DNA from: Sipunculus nudus
Lineage: Eukaryota; Annelida; Sipuncula; Golfingiida; Sipunculidae
Length of the DNA stretch: 64,000 bases
Direction: 5' to 3'
NCBI GenBank assembly: GCA_026874595.1
Contig: CM049314.1
Span: 59,435,300-59,499,299 of the forward strand
In this document: piece by piece, positions 33,675 to 44,856 of the stretch
How the letters are laid out: every line of letters begins with the position of its first letter
Numbering within the stretch: the stretch's first letter is position 1
The notes under the pieces: model-generated
The model's database searches: none
Seen by the model: only the letters and a program-made list of their open reading frames with translations
What the model was told of the DNA's origin: nothing
Position numbers and translations under genes: made by a program

Positions 33675-35250
33675 AGGAAATATAGAACAAGAAAGAGAGA
33701 AAGATAGAGAGAAAAAACGAGAGAGAAAGAAAAAGAGAGAGAAAAAATGATTGAAATAGAGAGATTTATATACTACAGAGCCAAACCTGATTGGAGAGAA
33801 AAAGAGAGGAAAGGTGAGATAGAACGAGAGCGAGGGAGAGAGATAGACCGAGAGAGAGAATGAGTGAGAGAGAACAAGAGAGATAGAACGATAGATAGAA
33901 CAAGAGAATAAGAGAGAGAGATAGAGGATGAGAAAGAAAGAAAACACAACGAGGGAGAGAGACAACCAGAGAGAGCGAAAGAACGGGATAGAGATAGGGA
34001 GAGCGACAGGGTAAGAGAAAGACCCAGTTGTAAATACTATAGAGCAACAACTGGCTCTAAGAGAGAGATCAAGCGTGATAGAATGAGAATGAGAGGACAA
34101 GAGAGAACGATAGAGAACGAATGAAACTGAATAAGTGAGATAATGCAAGAGAAAGAAAGAGAGAGAAAAAAAGAAACGAGAGAGATACACAGATAGAGAT
34201 CCAGAGGGAGACGGAGAGAAACAGAGAGACACCCAGCGAGAGAGACAAAGAGCGACATAGAGAGGCAGAGGGAGACATAGAGACATACACAGAGAGAGGC
34301 AGTGGGAGAGACAAACAGAAAGAGACACAGAGAGAGACAGAGACAGAGATGGAGAGAGAAAGACAGACAGAGAGAGACAGAGGAAGACACATAGAGAAAC
34401 AGAGAGAGAGACAGAGACAGAAAGAGAGAATGAGACAAAGAGAGAGAGATAATTATATACAGAGAGGGACAAAGAGAGAGAAAAAGAGAGAAATAGAGAG
34501 ACAACAAGAGACAGGGGAGACAACAAGAGCAACAGAGAGAGACAACAAGAGAGAAAGAGAGAGAGACAACAAGAGAGAAAGAGAGAGAGACAACAGGAGA
34601 GGAAGGGAGAGACAACAGGAGAGAACGAGAGAGAGACAACAAGAGAGAAAGAGAAAGAGGGAAATAATAAGAGAGAAAGAGAGAGAAAGAGAGAGAAAGA
34701 GAGAGAGGTAGAGAGAGACACAGAGAGATACAAAGAGGGATACAGAGAGAGACCCAGAGAGAGAGACAAAGAGAGACACAGAGAGAGACAGAGAGAGAGT
34801 CAGAGACAGACAAAGAAAATGAGACAAAGAGAGGAAAATAGAGAGAGACAGAGAGAGGCAAATAGAGACAAAGATACAAAGAGACAAACGAGAGAGACAA
34901 CAAGTGAGGAAGAGAAAGAGAGAAATAATAAGAGAGAAAGAGAGAGAAAGAGAGGGAGGTAGAGAGAGACACAGAGAGATAAAACAAAGATACAAAGAGA
35001 CAAACAAGAGAGACAACAAGAGAGAAAGAGAAAGAGAGAAATAATAAGAGAGAAAGAGATAGAGGTACAGAGAGACACAGAGAGATACAAAGAGGGATAC
35101 AGAGAGAGACCCAGAGATAGACAAAGAGAGACATAGAGAGAGACAGAGAGAGAGACAGAGACAGACAGAGAAAATGAGACAAAGAGAGGAAAATAGAGAG
35201 AGACAGAGAGAGGCAAATAGAGACAAAGATACAAAGAGACAAAGAGTGAC

Positions 35251-35289
<39 letters not shown>

Positions 35290-36010
35290 AAAAGAGAGAC
35301 AGAGATAAACAGAGAGAGACAAAGAGAGAGAAAGAGAGAGAAAGAGAGAGACAAGAGAGACAGGGGAGACAACATGAGAAAGGGGGAGAGAACACAAGAG
35401 AGAGACAGAGAGAGAGACAACAAGAGAGAAAGAGAGAGACAACAAGAGAGAAAGAGAGAGACACTACAAAAGAGAAAGAGAGAGACAACAAGAGAGAAAG
35501 AGAGAGACAACAAGAGAGAAAGAGAGAGACAACAAGAGAGAAAGAGAGACAACAAGAGAGAAAAAGAGAGACAACAAGCGAGAAAGAACGGAAGAGAGGA
35601 AGGGAGAGAGATATAGAACCAGTTTTATATACTACAGAGTCACCATTCGGTCTAGGAGAGAATGAGAAGGAGAGAGAGAAGAAAAAGAGAGAAAAAGAGA
35701 AGAAAGAGGGGAGACAATAGCGAGAGAGAGAGGACAAATGAGAAAGTGGGAAATAGGACAAGAGCGTAAAAGAAAGAAAAGGGAAAGGAGGAGAGAGAGG
35801 ACAAGACAGAGAAAGAGAGAGGACAAGAGAGAAAGAAAGAAAAAGAGAGAGAAAGGGGGAAAGGACGAGCGATAGGAGGAGAAAGAGAGAAAAAAAGAGA
35901 TAGAAAAGATAGAAAAAATAGAGAACGGAGGAGGAAGTTAACGAACGAGATAGAGAGAAAGGGAGAGAGAGAGAGGGAGAGAATAAGAGAGAGATAGAGA
36001 GAGAGAGATG
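33675..36010. repeat. GA-rich (polypurine) satellite block B, 2.3 kb
   Basis: More than 2.3 kb with one strand almost wholly purine. Within it are tandem ~22 bp units of the type GAGACAACAAGAGAGAAAGA (34,500-34,640; 35,410-35,580), ~20 bp GAGACACAGAGAGATACAAA units, and three copies of a non-purine 'tatactacagagycac' segment near 33,768, 34,035 and 35,625. The long minus-strand frames (up to 574 codons of Ser-Leu-Phe repeats) are artefacts of the CT strand. Confidence 0.95.
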
Positions 36011-36012
36011 TA

Positions 36013-36710
36013 TTCAAATCCGGCCAAAATGACCATCTGGTGGACCAGCCTTTGGTCGTGTAAGTGTCATATATATTTGAAATGCATTTCGTTTGCGAGT
36101 TTTCAAATTCACGATATTCTCGAGTAAGAAATTATCCCGATAAAGGGGACGCCTTTGTTGAAATCGCGAAATTTTTTCCTCCGGAATATGAAGCCTACCA
36201 CACAAACACACACACACATATTTATATATATATTACAACTTTTTCTATATTGTACAGAGTTGAAACGACCTTATTACGAGTTCCTACCATTTGGTTATTT
36301 TAATCCATGTACTATTATATTTTACAGGACTGATCTTCCGATGTTCCGTATATGTACTTGTATTTCTTATTTTCCGATTTATTCAAGATTGAAATGCATA
36401 ACGTGGCCCGGTGATTGCAATATCTTATTTTAATGAAAATGTTATTAGAATAAGGAGAAATATGGCACCGCATTACGATGAACCCTATATGTGGTTTTAT
36501 TTCTCATTTTCTAATTTATTAAAGAGTGAAATGCATAACGTGGCAGAAAATTAATCCCATTATATCAAGTTTTTTTATCTGATATGCTCACGTTTTTGGC
36601 CTTGAAGTGTCGGGAATAAAGCAAAAAGGGTCCACGGTAGTTCAATCAAAATAAAATCCATCCGTTCAACAGAGGTTCATGGCAGGTCCGCCGGAGGGTA
36701 TACAGCTCTT
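36013..36710 (+). repeat. Second copy of the segment at 30,216-31,370
   Basis: Follows GA block B just as the first copy follows GA block A, in the same order and orientation, without most of the TA tracts. Divergence is moderate. It defines a duplication unit that includes GPCR fragment, GA block and flank. Confidence 0.8.
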
Positions 36711-36792
36711 TTACGTTCCAATGCTTTGCCATCTGATACATTACACGGAGATAATCACATCAATAAAACTTAGGGAAAATATACTTAGTCAT

Positions 36793-37322
36793 GTTATGGT
36801 AGGAAGTAAGAATAGGATCAAATGAAGCGTTTAAAAATTTCTCACTTGATAAGCGCTTTAGAATAAACTAAGCTCGCATAGGCTGAAGCTAATAGAGAAC
36901 AGTCATACACGTTTATACATTTATTTATTATATATAATATCAAGAAATAAATATAAGCGCTGCACTCGCTACTTACATACCCCGGGTTATGCAGCCTTAT
37001 GAATACCGTAACAAACTACTAGCATGAACAAGGCCTTCCTAGGGCAAGAAGCATTTCTTATTCATCTTATGGTAGGAAGTAAGAATAAAATCAAATTAAG
37101 CGTTTCAAACTTCTTCACTTGATAAGCCCTTTAGAAAAGACTAAGCTGGCAAAGACTAAAGCTTATAAAGAACATTCATACAGTTTCTACATTCATTTAT
37201 TTATTATACATAATGTCAAGAATTAAATATAAACGCTGCCCTCGCTACTAACATACCTCGGGTTATGCAGCCTCAGGAAAACCAAAACAAACGGCTAGCA
37301 TTAATACAGCCATCGTACGTCT
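36793..37322 (+). repeat. Tandem duplication, 2 x ~275 bp
   Basis: 'ttatggtaggaagtaagaat' starts each unit (36,794 and 37,069). Both contain 'ttcacttgataag', 'ctcgctact' and 'cgggttatgcagcct', and end in a 'ctagcat...a' word. The units are about 85-90% alike by eye. Confidence 0.85.
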
Positions 37323-37963
37323 TGAAGCATTTCGTCCAGCCTATGTTTGGCCTCCACCCTGGCGTTTTTGTAGTAATTCACTGATCTCGCTTGTTTATAT
37401 TCATCCACTGGCAGGAGTCTTTTGGTACTGGCTACAGTTCAGCTTTTGTCGATTTAACACGAAGTGAGAGTGTAATTCTTTCGATTTGGTACTCATGTGA
37501 AATATAATCTGTTCATTTCATAATTTACAGAGTTCTATACTCCTGTAAGAACCACGTCAGTTTAATCAGCTGTATCTTTCGGGTACAGTAAAATAATGAC
37601 GATATTATGAATTTATAACATTAATTATAACAACTACAATTTGATTAGTGAGATTATTTTCAGCAAATTAATGATGAAAGCAGGAGGCACTAAATTTTAT
37701 ACTAATATCATTCATTTCATGACACACTTCAAAATATGTGCAAGTTGTAGAACGTACCAAATTCTCTTGCGCATGATGTGCAAAAATCATTTATACCATA
37801 TAACTTTACTTTTTTTGTGTCTCTAAATTAAATTCACGGTAAATATTTTCGAAATTTTTTGTCGCTAACGCATAAAAATTTATATTCAAGTACAATTGTC
37901 CAATATGTACTCAGGGAGTTGTATTGCAATAACTGTATAAGTCCATCGCTATTTCGCCCTTGA

Positions 37964-38728
37964 TCAGACCTCACCAATGTAAGCTACACCAGTTTGTAAT
38001 TCTCCATTTTCAGGTCTTTTCATGATTTTCCTTAAATTCGTCTTCAATGACTGTTTAACCTTTTTACTGAAGAGAAGGAAGAGAAAACTGTTGAAAATTG
38101 ATCCACTGTAGGCACACCAGAACGGCCAGAAATTTAAGCTTTCGTTAAATAGCAGAGGTAACAAGCTTCTATTGTATACAGCGCAAACAGCGATAAGAGC
38201 CCTGGTAAATTTAAAAGCTTGTAGTATTGGGTATGGTGTTATTGGAACGTCGGCCGGTTGTACCTGTAAACGTTTTATTTTAATCCTCTGACGAATCACC
38301 ACAAGCACCATCCAACCGTTTGCACAAGTTAGAACACTGAGTAAAAGAAGATAAATAACACGCCCAGCGTAATATAAATAGTTATTCTCCTCGTTGTTGT
38401 AAAACGATATACGGGCTGATGGGTAATATTTGTACGTATATTTTACAGCTGAAGGCCCCCAAAGGGCAAGAAAAAGTACCCAGACCAACGCACAGGCCAC
38501 TCGCACCATTGTGTGTGTAACGAGAAGAGCTGATCGCAGGGGTTTGACGATGATGATTGTTTTGATTACAGACAATGTTGATGCCATTGCTAATGACATA
38601 ATCGACATGAAAATTAACAGGAACCGTTGAAAAGTTCCTAAAATTTTTCCAGAGTCTTCTGCTTGTGTCCATGACAAATACGTACTTATCCATCCTACAA
38701 TTCCCAACAGAAAAGCGCAGGAAACACT
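37964..38728 (-). CDS. Rhodopsin-like (class A) GPCR, partial: TM2/3 to C-terminus
   Basis: A membrane receptor fragment of about 255 residues. The minus frame opens at 38,728 with a hydrophobic segment (CAFLLGIVGWIS) that fits the end of TM2. TM3 (FLLIFMSIMSLAMASTLS) follows; the usual DRY is replaced by VIKTIIIVKPLR, keeping the class A 'xPLR' after it. TM4 is VACALVWVLFLALWG, TM5 VIYLLLLSVLTCANGWMVLVVI, then a basic loop RQRIKIKRL, TM6 ALIAVCAVYNRSLLPLLF, and TM7 with SIFNSFLFLLFS in place of NPxxY. A stop follows a 30-residue basic tail. TM1 and TM2 must lie in another exon or are lost; an in-frame TAA is just upstream and no clean acceptor is obvious. Loss of DRY and NPxxY suggests an atypical, divergent invertebrate receptor or a decaying copy. 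Two degraded paralogues lie at 29.6 and 33.4 kb. Confidence 0.7.
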   Translation of the reverse strand, partial: SVSCAFLLGIVGWISTYLSWTQAEDSGKILGTFQRFLLIFMSIMSLAMASTLSVIKTIIIVKPLRSALLVTHTMVRVACALVWVLFLALWGPSAVKYTYKYYPSARISFYNNEENNYLYYAGRVIYLLLLSVLTCANGWMVLVVIRQRIKIKRLQVQPADVPITPYPILQAFKFTRALIAVCAVYNRSLLPLLFNESLNFWPFWCAYSGSIFNSFLFLLFSKKVKQSLKTNLRKIMKRPENGELQTGVAYIGEV

Positions 38729-38744
38729 TTATCACTGCGGACAT

Positions 38745-40489
38745 CTTGACAAAGCAAAATCCCGATAATAGTTGTTGTGTTGGAAAGGGAATTGCAAAGT
38801 GATAACAAAGTCACTATCACATTCTTGGTAATATCCACTACATTGTCATAACCCATCTTCAATGCTAGGTACAGCTATACGGCTACGTACCTTCTTAAGT
38901 CTAAATACAAGTGAGATCTCCCGATAGAAAATCTCCAAATGAGCAGCTAGAAGGCTTAAATGCTTGTCCGTAGGCGCGCCCCCATATATATATATTCATT
39001 TTTTGACAGATGATCAGGCCAACGGATTGGTTGGCAGATTTGTCATTATCGATTGAATATCCAGAGAAAAGTGTGATGTTGATTCGCTTACCAATAATTA
39101 ACACTGTGTTTCCTAATATCAGATATTTTTTACAATTTGTGTGATCATTTTAGGTGCGATGAACAGGAATATTTTTAACTGTGGCTAATGCAGGGTGAAA
39201 CATTCCGCCAATGTAAAGTTCGTTGGGGGGGGGGGGGTGGGGGGTTATAGAGCCACATAATGGGTAAGCTTCTTCAACATTTAGTTGCCATGAGCATCAA
39301 TGCACTTCATAACTTTTATAACTTTGAGCTGAAATTACGCAGGCTTAACAGCGATGTGGAATATGTTGTGACACGTGCCAATCAAGTACGGACGCAAACG
39401 GACGTGTCTGATTAACCCCCTTGGCGTGTCATGGTACTTTTCTTAGTTTCACTCTCTTTAAGCCAGTTATACATCTGTCTTTTCTGTAGAATCTATGTGA
39501 TTTCTGGCTTACATTTAAATGAGCTGTAGGTGATTCCTTGTAGGTACGTTCTTATAATGTCTCTGTGGGGTATACATAAGATGGTTTATTTAGAAACTGT
39601 CAATAAACACAGTACATAAACTGTGGCCAATATTGACAAACATAAAAACCATGTAACTGAAGGTGGTCGGCAGCGTTGTCATCCCCTTAGGCTAAGTCCC
39701 TACGACCCGTTGAGACGTCTCCATCTTGAGCTGATTGGCTTTGTATGAATATTATACCCCAAGCCAAGTGGTTTCCCGGTACTAGCGCTAACCGATCCGA
39801 ATCGTCCAAATGTCAGCTCGTCAGTTTGATATTCACTTTTGTTGAAACAATTCACCAATTAACATTCATCATAGAAATCGCAAGAATGGCGCCTGTCAGG
39901 TCTGTGTAAAAATTAACTCATTCCGCAATTCTTTTCTGATTTATTTGTTTGGGGTTCCCTGTGAAAATATATATAGGCGAGTCGGACGAAAATCACATTT
40001 GTTTGAACTATTTAATCATGTTCGTCCATTTATTTTTCACTGGGAAATATGTGCTCATTGATCTTTATATTGGCGTACATACACAGAGAAATGTGGACCT
40101 GAAACGTTTTATATCCGAGGATAAGATGATATTCCGAAGGGTTTACCTTAATAAGATTATTTCTCATTTGTACTAGAAGTTAGTGCACTCGCTTGCGTTA
40201 AAACATCCAACATGTACATGTCATTTTAAAGAGACTTCTTCACATATCAGTAGTTACATATATACGAAATATAGTGTTTTCAATTTGAAGTATATTGGTA
40301 TGCTGTTCTAGAACGGTTTGCCTTACACAAGTGGCGAAAACGTTATGCCGGCCGCAATCAGTGGTGCAAAATTTAAATAAAGCGCGCATGCTACCTGTCG
40401 GCCGTACTGCACTACTTAATATTCTTGATTGTTCAAGCTTCCAACCGGTGTTTCTTCTGTATTCTTCTTTCTTGTCTTATATTATTATA
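38745..40489. other. Intergenic sequence; poly(G) run at 39,226-39,244
   Basis: No supported gene. The G-run is a candidate G-quadruplex. AT-rich with scattered small frames. Confidence 0.4.
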
Positions 40490-40590
40490 TATGTATAAAA
40501 TTATAAACATTTATTTTACATGGATTGTACAAATTATATATATATATATATAATTTTATACTTATATATTTTATATGGATTGTACAAACA
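40490..40590. repeat. Short tandem duplication around a TA tract
   Basis: 'atggattgtacaaa' occurs at 40,520 and 40,575 on either side of a (TA)n stretch. Confidence 0.6.
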
Positions 40591-40819
40591 ACAATTAAAC
40601 CTAATCAAGGCACTCTCCATGGCTCCGATGATGGCGTTCGGTATTCTGTATGGGTGGAGGAAATCGGAGAACACAGAGAAATGCACCGGATTTGGACGGG
40701 CAATTACAACCGACCAATAGCCACACCGGGGATCCAACCGGAGTCGCCAGCGGAGAGGGCCGAGCGTTTTACCACTCGTCTGTCCAGGCGAGTGGTATAT
40801 ATATATAGGCTGAAATACT

Positions 40820-41009
40820 GCAGAAGATTGATTCCAATCAAAAGTAAGATCAAACACGAATTTTTTTATTTCAGTAGCACATCTGGTTGACCTTCATTTA
40901 GAGAGATATAGTTGATTTGAAATGTGTTGAATTGAAGGTCAATGAGATGTGCTACTATAATCCTAAATTTCGTATTTCGTCTTACTTTTGATTGAAATCA
41001 ATCTTCTGC
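40820..41009. mobile_element. Near-palindromic foldback MITE, 190 bp
   Basis: The left arm, starting GCAGAAGATTGATTCCAATC, and the right arm, ending GATTGAAATCAATCTTCTGC, pair over about 80 bp, including 'agtagcacatct...gaccttca' in both arms, with a short centre near 40,915. It would form a long hairpin on either strand. It has no coding capacity and its superfamily is not assigned. Confidence 0.85.
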
Positions 41010-41094
41010 TCCGTAGAGAGAAGAGACTGATAGGGTTTGATGAGTTTGTTTTCTAAATCAGTATTCATGTACATTGAATTTATATTTTGTGGTT

Positions 41095-42125
41095 TGATTT
41101 TCTTTGGTCCCCTCGAGTGCAAAACCTTCGATTACTGTTTTTCTTCTTATTTTATTTTATTTTTTCTTCTATCCGTTTGTGCCCAAGATGTCTAATTTTC
41201 AAAACTGACCTTTGGACACTTTATTAGTTATTGATAACAAGTTTTCACCTGATATTGAATTTTGATCTTCACCTAATTTTTAAGCTGAATGGTCTACCAG
41301 ACCCTTCCCCTCTTATCTCTAACTTGCGGGTAACCGGGTAGGGTTGGAAAATTCGTTAGGAGACCAGGGGTTTGGGATTGAGAAAGGGTGGAGGATTCTT
41401 CCCTTTTGATAAGCAAATGCACACATCTAGTATCATAAATGTTTAATATTTACACATCATCGTTAAAAACAAACCCTGTCACACTTCTGCGTATCCTAAT
41501 TCCTTATGCGTTGCGCACGGACATTTTTCATACGCAGTGCATCTCAATCGTTTTGCGAAGTTTAATGTACGAAGGCATGCGCACAGTACCGCATATAGTA
41601 CGCATTGTTACGCAGGTCATAAGTTAAAAATACGCAGCGCATCGGTTGAGCACGGCACGATTACGCTATCTCCCGGCACGTACCCCGTCAGCGTATGAGT
41701 CGCGTTTCTTGCACAAATACATAGAGTACTTGAAGCGCAGATACAACGAACGCTGAACGAACTCATAGCGAATGCCGACGTATTGCACGAATCAGTACCG
41801 TTTATCAGGCGATGAGGCAGTGCATTGTACTTAATTGTAACTTATGAGAAACGCACAGATAGCGTACATGCCGAACATCCAGGGTACACTCCAGTTTTGT
41901 ATAAATACGATGACTTCTCGTGACTACAGCGGGCATACGCACGGATTACGCTCGGCATTCGTCGGATGTGCGTCAGGCATGCGGTGGGCATAAGTCGATT
42001 GCATCCGGAATACGCTCTGCACACGCAACTCATACTCACCTCATACGCAATGGATGAACTGAATGAATTCGTTAATTATACTCTAGATGGGTGTCGCACA
42101 TAAGTTAAAGTAATCGAACATTTTC
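41095..42125 (+). repeat. Duplicated ~1 kb block, copy B
   Basis: The direct copy of 28,441-29,545 (see there). Homology begins left of the TIR at 41,474, so the duplicated unit is larger than the TIR element itself. Confidence 0.8.
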
Positions 42126-42722
42126 GAAATTTTGAGGGTACAGCTGCGTATGGGGGTCACCTGTATGGTCGCCTGTAGTCGCCCGAAGTCGTCCAAAGAC
42201 GCGTGGCCTCTTACCTGTTGCCGCTGGATTTTCAACATGTCCAAAATTCTCAGGCGACAGCTTTTTTACGCCAGTGAGCGTAGCCTGTCTTTCACTGGCG
42301 TAGGTGCTGTCGTAGGCTGTCGCCAGGTGACGTGGGTTGTCGTGGGTCATGTCGTGGGCTGGTGTACTTGATACAGGGCCCATCCTTGTCTCTGGCTCCT
42401 CATATAGCACAGGGTAGAGACTCGTCAAAACTTGTCGCTGGTGGACGTAGCCTGAATTTTGGTGTCGTAGGTTGTCACCAGTGTAATTGTTAGCTGTCGT
42501 ACATGTGGTCGTAGGTTATTGTCCTTTGTCGCGGCGATTGTGTCACCGGTTGTCGGCAGCTTGTCGTGGCTTGTCAGACAGTCGTCAACCTGTCGTAGCG
42601 GAGGTCATATCGCTTTTTTCGGAGACCATGAGGCGACAGCCTGGTCGCCTGTAGTCGCCCATAGAGTCGCCTAAATGGGAAAGCCCAATTGAATAATTAG
42701 GATACACAGAAGTGTGACAGGG
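41474..42722. mobile_element. Non-autonomous TIR element, ~1.25 kb
   Basis: CCCTGTCACACTTCTG begins a 28 bp terminus at 41,474-41,501 that is the inverse of 42,695-42,722 with one mismatch. TTAA lies just outside the right end and near the left one, so a TTAA target is possible but not clear. The interior is CpG-rich: the left half has TACGCA/CATACGC words and the right half many TGTCG and GTCGCC words. No transposase is encoded. Confidence 0.8.
42130..42670. repeat. Degenerate TGTCG/GTCGCC-rich repeat
   Basis: 'ggtcgcctgtagtcgccc' occurs at 42,168 and 42,641, with dozens of 'gtcgtagg', 'tgtcgt' and 'ggcgaca' words between. It lies inside the TIR element at 41,474-42,722. Confidence 0.7.
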
Positions 42723-43680
42723 CCTTAAAAGGAGGAAATTAATAACGGATGAAAATATGGGAACTCTTGGTACTTTTAGTACGTTAAAGGTGTCACACCC
42801 TGAAGGAATGGACTTCTTTTAAATGGTTCTTTTAAATATTAACTGAGATTGCTGAAGCTCGCACATACAAACAAAAATAACCAAGGCATGATTAACAAAC
42901 AATTAATATAATAAAAAAGACCTTTCAATTTTCTGGGATGATGATCCACACAGTATTGCAAACACGGTGGTACTAAACCATACAAAGTGTCACAAATCCA
43001 AAAACAGAGTCCTTGCTATACTTGCATTAATTCCGATCCTTCGTACACCCGCAAAGCCGGAATCGGACAACTCAATGTTATGGTGTATGTCCACTGAACA
43101 GTGTTCTGGAATGCGGGTCTGCGAACATAACACACTTAATATATTCCCTAAAAGTCCCAAGAACACTCGATGGGTTAAGATACTGAAGCGGTGATCTCTC
43201 CGCTAGTTATATCACTGATGATTTAGTTACTACTCTCTATAATTAAACACAACTTTGTCGAGGTCCGATTTCACCAACCATCACTACCGTACAATAAAGT
43301 CATACTGGGTTATAACCAGTAACCACTTTTCAGCATGACAACTCCTCGCATATATGTTCAATAGAGCGAAAATATCAGCAAATGTCCTACGTCAATTGGT
43401 CTGCCCTCTGGTTTACCTAGGCTGATGACCATCAAGCATTCACGATTCCGACGTAAACCTCGCTGGCGCCGTCAGGACTTGACTCATGACAGAGTATGAA
43501 AACATCCCACGGCATTACCGATAATCTGCAAAAATCTGATAGACCGTACCTAGATAACCTGCCTCATCATCCCACAAGTATATATACCAAGCCCAAACAT
43601 CCTCACACATCCAGACATCACCTCTGGCCTCTCGCCTTGCAGTATTATCTTGAACTGTATCTCTGTGCGTGAATACTTAA
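42723..43680. other. Sequence without a supported gene
   Basis: No domain is recognised in any frame. The region is less AT-rich than most of the window and leads into the hammerhead-bearing segment. Confidence 0.4.
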
Positions 43681-43756
43681 AGAGTTCGCCCGTTTAGAAG
43701 ACTGAGTGAGCTGTTGTTTTAGCGGGTGTAATATATATATATTAGAATCTAACCAC

Positions 43757-43804
43757 ATTCACCTGATGATCGGGTCGCATCCCGTGAAACAGACTGTTGT
43801 GAAT
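43757..43804 (+). ncRNA. Type I hammerhead ribozyme
   Basis: A self-cleaving RNA motif. Core CTGATGA is at 43,763-43,769 and GAAA at 43,786-43,789. Stem I is ATTCAC (43,757-43,762) with GTGAAT (43,799-43,804), six perfect pairs. Stem II is CGGG (43,771-43,774) with CCCG (43,781-43,784) around TCGCAT, with a T-T mismatch at its base. Stem III is ACA with TGT (43,789-43,791 and 43,795-43,797) around GAC. The predicted cleavage is after T43,798. A very short stem III is typical of hammerheads in Penelope-like elements and related repeats of invertebrates. The core and all three stems are seen; activity is inferred, and the base mismatch in stem II may weaken it. Confidence 0.75.
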
Positions 43805-43859
43805 TTACAGTGTTGTTTTTCTTCAGTGTTATACCTCTGACCTAGTCTGTAGGCCATAG

Positions 43860-43976
43860 AGCATTTTACAACGGAGGGAAACTCTACCTTCTATATTTAT
43901 ATATATATATAAAACGCTCCCATACGGTAGAGCACTATCACCGCGATGTATTGAATTCACGCCATGTGAACAATAC

Positions 43977-44023
<47 letters not shown>

Positions 44024-44200
44024 TTCGTAGTAAAGCCTTCCTGTGCCATTTTTACATTGTAATGGCACAATCCCAATGTCTTAGACCACACCACTGAGAT
44101 GTATGTCTACACTGCTACCGTGGTTACGAGCCAGGATAATAATTTGTATATAAATAAATAAGTATATATGAATATATATATATATATATATATTTTTATA
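43860..44200. repeat. Several (TA)n microsatellites
   Basis: TA tracts at 43,897-43,912, 43,979-44,020 and 44,170-44,194, in sequence with no supported gene. Confidence 0.85.
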
Positions 44201-44792
44201 CCGTATCACCGTAACTAGTATTAACTACGCTACCATATGTACATAAGGATACATTTAAGAAGGTAAAATTAAAGATAGACACCTCATTTATTGACACCTC
44301 TTTATTTCTGCTTTACAATCTGATATATGTAATGATCTTGTTCTCGGTGCGCTGAGGCTACTGTGGATAATTTACGTATTGGATTTATTAATAATGCAAC
44401 CACTGAAGGTGTGCTCGCTACATTTGATCACTCTATGTAACCTGCAGGTACCGTCAATAATCGTGGGGTGTGAGAGATTGTCTTGGGGCCGTAATCTAAT
44501 ACCCGATATCCATCGGAAAATAAATGGGAAGAACAAAATAAGATGAGATGGGAAAATGAGATGAAATGTATATGCCTGATCAAAAGCACACTTAATTAGA
44601 ATACGTTCCTAGGGTGACAGGTAATTAAGACATTTTTCCAGGGGATGGGGAGATGTTCCAGTACAAAAATGTAAGAGATGACTGATGTATTCTTGTAAAT
44701 AAAACCCGTTCATTGTACACATATATGTTTATGAATTAAGTACAACAATGAAAAAGATGATTGATGTATTCATTTAAAAAAAACCTCCGTTT

Positions 44793-44856
<64 letters not shown>

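Noticed and set aside
33663-36017. Very long minus-strand open frames (up to 574 codons) of Ser-Leu-Phe-rich sequence
   Set aside because: They are translations of the CT strand of the GA satellite; several overlapping frames are open at once and there is no start context or domain.
29600-36060. CRISPR-like regular repeats
   Set aside because: The spacing is irregular, the 'spacers' are themselves GA repeats, and the genome is clearly eukaryotic.
42105-42428. Frames in the TGTCG-rich region and the CpG-rich TACGCA region
   Set aside because: They fall inside a TIR element with degenerate repeats and show no domain.
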